Of a DNA stretch of 64,000 bases, positions 55,959 through 64,000 are shown one piece after another. The DNA is from Hydrangea macrophylla (Eukaryota; Streptophyta; Magnoliopsida; Cornales; Hydrangeaceae), in the NCBI GenBank assembly GCA_033977485.1, contig CM066983.1, positions 61,437,010-61,501,009 on the forward strand, read 5' to 3'. The notes under the pieces were generated by a model. It ran no database searches. It was not told where the DNA came from and saw only the letters and a program-made list of their open reading frames with translations. The first letter of the stretch is position 1. Every line of letters begins with the position of its first letter. The translations under genes and the position numbers were made by a program.

Positions 55959-58942
55959 TGTGGATATCGCAGGCTAGCCACATTTTTAAAGACTTTTTCA
56001 AATTTAAAATACGAGTCGCCACTTAATTTTAAAGGAAAATTAAGAAACCACTTTAAAAGCAAACTAATCATTTGGAAACCAGAGATTTTTAGGTTCGGGG
56101 ATTATGGAATGAGAGGGGAAGGAACATGGTGGACTAAAACACCCACTCTCATCCTATCTCATGATAAGCCTTTACTCAACATCCTTTCATTCAAATCAAT
56201 AATCTAAGCATGACCTCAATTATACATAGATATAAATATTCATTACAAAAGCATGTCAAAAGGGGTGCAAGATTGCTAACGATAAAATGTCATACAAAAC
56301 CATGTAATTCAAATAGCAAGCAAGATGATATGCGATATCGAACGAGGAAATTTACCTGGGATCTAGCCACAAATATGAAATATGCGATGCATACAAATAA
56401 AGAGAAAACCTCGAAAAAGGGTCTCTAACACATATATACACATAAGGCAAACCCTAATCTACGGTGCCGTGCATGGAGTCGAAAATCAAAAAATAAATAA
56501 ACTAGAGAAAAGTCGGGAAATCATACCATAATAGTGCTACAAAATAAAAGTTAGTCCACATGCTTTGATCAAGATATAATATCGAATCCTAAATAACATA
56601 CCCAAACTTCTAGCTTAAATCTATCAAGCATGGAAAGAATTGATATAGTCATGAATTCCTTCTAATTAGTTGGAAATACAACATCTCTATAGTTATACAA
56701 GTCTCAACTAGGAGCCAATGTAATATCCATATAGAGATGATATGATCACAACATGATCACAGGGAACTCACAACTAGGTTCAATAAAATGCAACTTAACC
56801 CAAAAAAATAAGTCCTAATTACAAGTATGAACATACATGGATGAATGCATGGACATAGGCAAAAACAAGCTATGAACTATACATTCCCTTGCTTTAACCA
56901 TCATTATTTTAAACATGGTTTAAAGCCTAGGTCATATAAAAGACATTTGGATCACCATTTATAAACTTTATCAAAACTGTAACAGAGTTTTAGAATCTAC
57001 AGAGAGCAGACCAGACTTATAAAAATAAAAGTATTATACTTCCCATGGTTTGATCTTAACGGTTTTTGGATATGATGTGCCTCTGTTTGTCTATTTTCTA
57101 ACCCAAAAAGAAAATCAAAGATCAAACGGTCCAATCTCTAGGAATTGGACCAGGACCAAACAATACTCAGAATTAAGAACTCTCTATCCAGAGTTTTTGT
57201 GTGATTTTTTAAAAATGGCAAATGAATCAGGATCACTTTGGTCTTTTGAGGAATCTTATTAACGCATTTAACTTTATAGGAAAAATTATGTAAAGATTAA
57301 AATACATGTTTAAGGCTTTGATCTATTCAAAACAAAATTGATTTGCTGTTCTGAAATTTTGGACAGAGAGTTGCTAGCTTACAAATCCTAAGATCAAACC
57401 ATCATAACTACAAAATCTCAACAAAACAAAAATTGCAATGGTACATATATGGGTTAGGGACATATTCTAATTGGTTTCAATCAATTCCAATGGGTCATGA
57501 TTTACTTAAAAATTGTTAATTGTAGTCACTGCACCAATGTTGACATCTATATCATGAAGATTGACAAGTCTAATTCCTCTCTCAAGTTGATGATCCTTGA
57601 GGAATATATACTTATTTCATTCAATTCTCCTCCAAAATTAATGATCCTTGGAGACTAAACATGAACAATTCACATCAATCTTCATAGAATATAGAGAGAA
57701 TTCCATGAGATTCCAAGTTGAAGGATCCAAATCATGAACCAAGACTTGGACTCACCAATATGTATGGATATAACTGTGATCTATCTTACTTCTCATATAA
57801 ATCATAGGATCATAGAGAATTAAGGGATCAAACTCATGGGAATCAAATGAGATATTAAAGATCTCACAAATCCGATGAGTAGAATATAAACAAAGAAGAG
57901 ATAAAATCAAATTTTAATTGATGATCCAAGTCAAAATTCTTTTACAAACTTGTCTTGGCCTCAAATCCTTAGTTACTTAGATCTAAATCAATGAAACAAA
58001 TGAGAATTCCATCACAATTCTAGGGGTGTATGATGAAATGAGGTAGGAAGAGACGTTTTGAAAATTGTGTAAAATGACCTAGAGTTCTACGAATTGTGAT
58101 TGAACTAGAGACAAATTAAAACCAAGGTTTAGAAGATTACCTCTAGAAATCCTTAGGTTTTCTTGCTTCTTGGTGAAGATCCTTCAATTCTTCAAGTTCT
58201 TCTTCAAATTCTTCTTTAAAATTCTTGAGTTTTCTTCAAAATTCTCTCAATTCCTCTCAATCCTCTCTATATTTTCAATATTTCTCCACTTGTAAAAAGA
58301 GATCCCCTATAATGGAGATGAACATCTCCTTATATATACCAATCCCAAAGGGTTAATTTAGTAAATTTAGGGTAAAAACTCATGTGTAATTATAGTCCAT
58401 ACGTATTGAAGAAAAACTGTCTATTACTGTGGGCAACACTCAATGAGTTGTCTGCGGCATTCAGCGATTGCCATTCCGTCATTCACTGACTGCCGATGCA
58501 GCACTCAATGAGTGCTGGCACCACTGAGTGTCATCGGCTTCACTGCATGCCGTTTCTAGCAGAATCCTTTTTTTATTATTTTTTATTTATGTATATTTAT
58601 ATAGATTGTATATACATTTATATCTTCTTGTTTTCTTTTCCTTTTTTTTAAAAATTCCTTTACTTTCCTTTTTATTCTATTTTTAAATAGTCTTTCTTTT
58701 TAATTTTTCATGTCAGAATTAAATCCTCCAAACCGGTTTTTTCTTATACGTATTTTCTATCCAAATTTTCCCGAACACCTGGTTTCCTTTCTTTCTTAAA
58801 AGAACTTTACTGAGACTGAAGAACCTTCCGAAGAACTTAAATCATATAAAGAAATCTTCGAATTTTATCGGACATCGTCATCATCGGTCTAGAGGTATTC
58901 ATCCCCTGAATTCGATGGCCGGTCAAAATTAGAGTTTCTACA
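55959..58942 (-). repeat. Tat/Ogre 5' LTR
   Basis: 2984 bp, TGTGGATATC...TCTACA on the + strand. Uninterrupted, so it shows where the solo LTR entered the other copy. TATA (minus, about 58328-58340) with the same 16-base hairpin at 58314-58329, and the word cluster at 58435-58555. Confidence 0.92.
58435..58555. repeat. GGCACTCAGTGAGTGCCG word cluster in the 5' LTR
   Basis: Decayed relatives of the 30518-30615 cluster: CAACACTCAATGAGTTG, GCACTCAATGAGTGCTGG, CACTGAGTGTCATCGG. On the minus strand it is about 95 bases upstream of the TATA box. Confidence 0.8.
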
Positions 58943-59248
58943 GTATATGAGGTTTGCTTTCACTCTCCCCTACCCTAAACTAAAATTTAGGGACATCTCT
59001 AATAGTAGTGATAGGCTTTCCAAAATTTTTAAACCCAAATTGTTACAAGCACTATTCCGTATAAAAACTACTATAGTGTCTAGCTGAACAACATGATTGT
59101 ATTCAGATTACCAAAATCCTCAAGACTTGAAGCACTAAGCAATCACCACCACAAAACCTCAAGACTTGTAGTGTAAAGAAACTTTGAGCAGTCTCTTGTT
59201 TAACAAAATTGCAACTCTAATTGACACGAGACTTTTTCTGTGTGCGCT
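58943..59248. other. Non-coding stretch right of the Tat/Ogre element
   Basis: Begins with the GTATA duplication. No coding signal. Confidence 0.5.
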
Positions 59249-59887
59249 TGTGTGCTATACACAAGTGTAGGTAATCATGCAAGTAATATAGTACTGGAAG
59301 TCCAGGTCGATCCCACAGGAAAGGTTGAAAATTAATTACCTAGATTAAACTCTAAAAAGAAAAAGAAAATTTAATACTTAAGGAAACTGTAGAAAGCGAA
59401 GTTCTACGATTAACAACTATTAAAATTAAAAGCAACTAAATTACTTTAAACTAATGACTAACTAGTTAACTAGAGCAATATTTTAAAACTGGTTTTCTTA
59501 GTAAAAGGGAAGTGTTGGGATCACGCAAATCCACAGTGACCTAGCCATCTACCATGCAATTACGTTAAAGCTCATTGGAGTACATCTTCTACAATATTTC
59601 ATATTTTTCTAAAGATAGAGAATCCATAGCCCTTTCATGACCGGGACTATATCATCCAAATTAAGTTCAAAATACATGAAAGCGGTTTAAAACAATAGTT
59701 AAGACTCGCACCCACAATGGTGTTAGCATTGAGAGTGGTTTACAAAAGATATTGAAGAAAAATGCTTTAAGGCTTTAAGTTTAAAGACTGTTTTGACAAA
59801 CTGAGCATTTGGGGACAGTTTGATAACAAATCTGTAAAATAGAAAATCTAGGAATACTGTATTGAATGTTCTCAAGAATCAGAGGTT

Positions 59888-59965
59888 TTGATCGATCGAC
59901 GCACTTTCGATCGATCGAAATGTCTTCGATCGATTGACTGTATCTCTGTCTCGATCGATCGAACA
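59888..59965. repeat. CGATCGATCGAA word cluster (distal)
   Basis: Four copies of TCGATCGATCGA-type words in 78 bases, downstream of the TATA-like run on the minus strand. Confidence 0.8.
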
Positions 59966-60460
59966 CATGAATTATTCTGATGCATGGCAGAGGATTGAAA
60001 TCACGGTTTCATCGCGATTTACCATCCTGGGGACTACTCAGACATGGTCTGGAGTGTCACAGATGCGTTTTTAATGTAAAGATCCATTAAGGTGTCGTTT
60101 GGTTGTATTTTAAACGTAAAAACTATGAAAACTAACGGTGTAAACTTATCTAACATGCAAAACTACTAGTTTAATAGATTGAACTATAATAAACTACGAG
60201 CAAAATATAAGTAAAGCAATACAAAGTAACCTGGAAAGATGAACTTGTATTAAACTACAAGAAATCAAGCCAAACAATACCAATCTTTGATAAAACCTAC
60301 AAAAACAAGAATAAACTCTCTTCTCCCTATATGAAACTGATAAAAAGTAAAAGTGGGCATCCCCTCAGACGTATACAATACAACTACATATATAAAAACC
60401 TAATGCTAGGGTTAAATCTCCCTCTCTGCTGCGTGCGCATTATTTTTGATAAAAGCCATG

Positions 60461-60570
60461 TTCGATCGATCGAACATATCTCGATCGATTGAACTTCTGG
60501 GATCTTCTAGCGCTTGAACTGCATTCGATCGATCGAAACCTCGATCGCTCGAGACCTCTTCGATCGCCCG
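60461..60570. repeat. CGATCGATCGAA word cluster (proximal)
   Basis: TTCGATCGATCGAAC, TCGATCGATTGAAC, TTCGATCGATCGAAACC, TCGATCGCTCGAGACC and TTCGATCGCCCGAAAC. On the minus strand the cluster is about 65 bases upstream of the TATA-like run. Confidence 0.85.
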
Positions 60571-61099
60571 AAACTCTCTTTTCATGTTTGAATTGTCTTC
60601 ATTGAAACCAAGCACTTCCTTTTATCTTGCTTATTCAATTCTTCACACAGCAACAGTAATATGATTAAATAACCACTAAAACAATACCACTTATCATAGA
60701 TTAATCATATTGTGTAAAAACTGGCATTGTAATTCAAATTGCAGATAAACAGGGGAATTGTAAACTAATTCAGTGTATTTTCTTCTTTTAGCGCGGTTGT
60801 ATTTTACAAATACCCACACTTGTCACTAATCCTAGTAATTGCCTGTGCCCGGGGACACAGGTGAAAAAAATGAAGGACACTGTTACCATTTACTAAAGCA
60901 TTTATAAAAATCTACTCAAAATCTCATTACAAACACCACATAGTACTTACACATGCAAATAATCTAAAATGAACTTCTTACCCCTATGACAATGGAATTT
61001 TTTTCCTTGTGTTTTCCCTCCCTTCGAGAGGACCCTTAGAGTTCCATGTGTGCTATGGTTCAATGGGGTCCTCCTATTTCCTGCAAAATGAAAAAAAAA

Positions 61100-61145
61100 A
61101 TTGAGAGAGAGAGTGAGATAGAGAGAGAGAGAGTGTGTGTGTGTT
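61100..61145. repeat. (GA)n/(GT)n microsatellite
   Basis: GA repeats passing into GTGTGTGTG. Confidence 0.9.
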
Positions 61146-62170
61146 TCATAAATAAGATCGATGGAAGGAGAAAAGGCAAATAAGGGAAGGGAATTTGTAA
61201 CGGAAAGGAAGAATGTTGTGGAAGTTAGAAAATGGAAAAGAACATGTGAGAGATTTGAAAGATAAAGAAAATAATTTGGATAAAGATCTAGCACTACCAT
61301 TGTTGACAACACGAAGCATCACCACCAATCGACGCAACCTACCATCTAAAAATAACGATATATACCAATCGTAGAAGTGAATTTCATATTAGGTAGAAAA
61401 TATGTACACACAACGTAATTATTGTATTAAATTAAAACACTAACATAACGTAAAAGAGAAAACAAAATACGGAATATAATTACTGCATTACCTACAATAA
61501 AATGTAGAAATAAAATTAGTGTATTAAATTTATTCACTAACATATCGTAGGAATATAGGATGTCAACCTTTGATGGTGTAATGTAATAATGGACTTATGG
61601 AACTACAATGAGAACCAATGCATGTGGATATGGAAATTTAATAAGAACTAATGAAAAAATAAGTAGAAATGAGTTATATGGAAATTTAATAAGAACATGT
61701 CCTCTTTGAACAAACCAAGTTAATTTGTTCCTTGTTGAGTATTTTTCCAAAAGTTTTAGCCTTGAACAAACCAAGTTGGTAAGTAATGAATAAAAAAACC
61801 CAATTAGGTCAATTATAGTAAATGTAGGGAAATGAAGGAAAATGATATAAACGTGTGGTTATCTAAGAAAGACCGACACGTATACGTTACACGGATATGA
61901 CACAATACGATTACGCCGACATGCTATTTCACAAAAAGAAAAAACAGGATATGATACTTCAGGCACGCGATTTTTATTTTATTTTTTGAAAGTATACATT
62001 TTACAATGTATAATCAAAATTGGCGTAAAGGCACATAAATCCAACAATATTATGATTTTCGAATTAAGCCACAAATAATTACGAACAAGTAATAAACTCA
62101 TCAACCAAAAGGTTACATATGCAAGTAATCGACACAATCTACTATGTTACAAATAAACAATGTAATGGGA

Positions 62171-62207
62171 AAAGAAGAAGAAGAAGAAGAAGAAGAAGAA
62201 GAAGAAA
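62171..62207. repeat. (GAA)n microsatellite
   Basis: About twelve AGA/GAA units in a row. Confidence 0.95.
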
Positions 62208-62481
62208 ACGAGTTCGCGTTAACCAAAGCCATGCACAGTTGCACAAGAAGTTTGTAAATGGTGTATTAATACCCAAAGACTAACACAAATTTAAAACTAA
62301 CACGAACTTTAAGAGTGACACAAATTTAAAAGAATACAAAAAGCATCAAATCATATCTGGAAAAAAAATTAAATTATTGAAGCTGTGGACGAGGCTAAGA
62401 GAGACGAAGATAGAGAGTCGAGAGATCAAAGGGCTGCTGGACCGCTGGTAGCAAGAGGTTGTTCGCACTACGAACAAAGGT

Positions 62482-62482
<1 letters not shown>

Positions 62483-62529
<47 letters not shown>
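62483..62529. repeat. (GA)n microsatellite
   Basis: About 23 GA units. It produces an artefactual ERERER frame. Confidence 0.95.
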
Positions 62530-62531
<2 letters not shown>

Positions 62532-63966
62532 AGCAGAACTGCTATGAGTGTCAAAGAGACGATAGAGAGATACGCAAGGGTTGGTCTCTTTTTTTTTTTG
62601 GTTAAGAGTAGATGATGTTTAGGTTTATATATATAGGGTTTGTTTTCACAACATTGTAGTTATGCCCCCAACATTTCAAACCAGTTTTCTAAAAATAAAA
62701 ATTGCGAAACCTGTGTCTCCTAGGCGTGTTGCCAACTTGTCCCGTGTGTGTCGCCAACGTGTCCTTTCAATGTCGGCAATGTGTCCCGAGCGTGTCGGAT
62801 CAATAAAAAAGAATAAAAAATTCAGACTAGTTTTTTTTTCATATTTGACACGTATCCAGAGCAAGTCAAGTCGTGTCGGTGTCAGATACACGTCAGATAC
62901 TGATACAAGGGCCAAAATAGAGTATCGGTGCTTCATTATAACCCAATTAGGTCAACCATAAAATTCATTAACTACAAAGGCTGACAATAATAAAATTGAC
63001 AACTAAGCTAGAGGATAAAAACGTTCTAACAATGGGGAGTCTTTTATCGCAACTTTCTCTATGATAACGACCACAATGAACTATCTCCAATACTTTCTTT
63101 TGTTTTGGAAGGCAGGCAATGCTATTAATTAAGAAGTTGCAACAATGCAAAGAAATATTTTCATTAGTCAACAATGGAAGGATAAAAGCATTGCATAGCT
63201 CAATGGAAGTGCATATATATAATTTGTTTTAGTACCTTTTATTTTTGGAGCCAAACAAAAATGTCCCCTGTGATAAGGAACTCTATTTCAGGATTGCAAT
63301 TATCTACCATTTCATGCCCAACCATTTCAAAGCAATTGATGAGAAAAAGAAAAAAGATTCAAAGCATTGCAGTAGTGATTACCAATTAATAGAATCAAAT
63401 AAGAAGAAACAATCCCCATGTAGATAGAAAAATAGAATCTTAGAATTGGTAAAGCAATCAAGTTACTGAAAATTGGTATACCATAGTCAACCCATACAGT
63501 TTGCATCATTAACAAAGTGGCAATGGCATATATAATGTGAAGTTTGGGAAGCATTTGGGATCCAAAATATGGGAACTTCCCAAATTTTGGGAAGCATCTC
63601 ATTACTCACAACTACTGTGGGAATGAGTGAATAGCATTACTCTGTTAAGTGTGCTACAGATCTCAAAGTAATTGAAAACCAAACTTCATACTCAAATATG
63701 AAACCATAGAATAAGCTTTCGTTTTTCTCTATATTCTAAGAAAGCATACAGAGGTTTGTAGTTGACCAGATAAAAAACAATTTGGAAAAAAAGAAAAAAG
63801 AAAGCATTAGTAGCCTTCAACATCTAACCATAGCTACTTAAGAATACTTTTTAAATTAAAATCATTGGTAACTAAAGAGTGGACACCAATCATGACCCAA
63901 TCGAAACCATTCAATTGCCAAAATCATTTCAAACAAAGATAGATAACAAAAACGAATAGAAAATAG

Positions 63967-64000
63967 AGAGAGAGAGAGAGGGAGAGAGAGAGAGAGAGAG
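63967..64000. repeat. (GA)n microsatellite at window end
   Basis: Runs past the window border. Confidence 0.9.

Larger units (their letters stand above)
26486..58942 (-). mobile_element. Tat/Ogre-type retrotransposon, whole, with nested insertions
   Basis: Both LTRs start and end alike (TG...TCTACA on the + strand; on the minus strand TGTAGA...). The element is flanked by GTATA at 26481-26485 and 58943-58947. Minus-strand order is LTR, tRNA-Arg primer site, gag, protease, RT, RNase H, archaeal-type RNase H, integrase, then a long region with two antisense genes and tandem repeats, then LTR. Antisense PMD genes and 3' tandem repeats are known in Tat elements. Length is 32457 bp, about 22.5 kb without the two later insertions, which fits Ogre. 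In about 330 LTR bases compared by eye some 10% differed, so it is old. Confidence 0.92.
59249..60825 (-). repeat. Probable LTR, Athila-like, minus strand
   Basis: The first ~80 bases (TGTGTGC...GGTCGATCCCACA) are the reverse complement of the U5 end of the LTR at 10553-11898. On the minus strand it would start TGACAAGTGTGGG (60825) and end ...GCACACA. The U3 border is a guess: no matching target duplication was found and no purine tract is evident. A TATA-like run lies near 60385-60399 (minus). It could be a solo LTR. Confidence 0.6.
61797..62956. repeat. Block flanked by a 15-base direct repeat
   Basis: AACCCAATTAGGTCAA stands at 61798-61813 and 62940-62955. The enclosed 1.1 kb has GACACG/CGTGTC words near both inner ends (61873-61915 and 62745-62895), an (GAA)n run and a (GA)n run. 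It may be an inserted element with a long target duplication, but no terminal inverted repeat is clear. Confidence 0.35.
60826..64000. other. Non-coding right end of the window
   Basis: No supported gene. Several microsatellites and a block rich in GTGTCGG/CCGACAC words lie in it. The window ends inside a (GA)n run starting near 63967. Confidence 0.5.

Noticed and set aside
60947..61337. A minus-strand gene of up to 121 residues
   Set aside because: Rich in Ser/Leu/Phe from pyrimidine tracts and passing through a GA/GT microsatellite; no domain and no start context.
62385..62615. A 76-residue Arg/Glu-rich protein
   Set aside because: Most of it is a translated (GA)n run.

Overview
The window looks like nuclear DNA from a flowering plant with a large, repeat-rich genome, probably a dicot. 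I see no convincing host gene, no rRNA or tRNA gene, and nothing bacterial. It is almost wholly LTR retrotransposons of plant-specific lineages (Ty1/copia, Athila, Tekay chromovirus, Tat/Ogre), in several layers of insertion, with CACTA and MITE-like remnants and many microsatellites. Every coding region I can recognise is broken by stops, frameshifts or lost catalytic residues.

Left part (1-26485). A decayed copia element runs on the + strand from about 1734 to 5842 (leader, gag, protease, integrase, reverse transcriptase, RNase H). It abuts a minus-strand Athila gag-pol fragment (about 5843-5876 and 11904-15680) that was split by a complete non-autonomous LTR element (5877-11898, target duplication AGAGT). 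Next come the 3' end of a minus-strand Tekay chromovirus with its LTR (about 15690-17660), a decayed repeat array, a + strand Tat-type gag remnant (18850-20010), about 5 kb of A+T-rich non-coding DNA, and two CACTA-type ends.

Main body (26486-58942). This is one minus-strand Tat/Ogre element, bounded by GTATA target duplications. It measures 32.5 kb with its inserts and about 22.5 kb without them. Read on the minus strand it has a 3.0 kb LTR, a tRNA-Arg primer site, gag, protease, RT, RNase H, a second archaeal-type RNase H and integrase. It then carries two ANTISENSE (+ strand) genes, one of them clearly multi-exon with a plant mobile domain (PMD), then satellite-like arrays and the other LTR. 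It was later hit by a solo LTR (28228-29733, duplication TCTTG) inside one LTR, and by a complete gag-protease-only Athila-type element (37154-45625, duplication GGTAT) in the last exon of the PMD gene.

Right part (58943-64000). A probable minus-strand LTR (59249-60825) is followed by non-coding DNA with microsatellites.

The strongest unexplained signal is regulatory. Nearly every LTR family here has, some 20-160 bp upstream of its TATA box, a cluster of short palindromic words specific to that family. In the Tat/Ogre element the same word cluster (type GGCACTCAGTGAGTGCCG) also lies upstream of each of the two antisense genes, as if the three transcription units shared one cis-element. Second, the element carries next to its LTR a 50-base copy of the 3' half of tRNA-Arg, far longer than a normal primer site. 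Third, families of tandem repeats built on a GAGTC-n-GACTC core fill two introns and the upstream region of the PMD gene.
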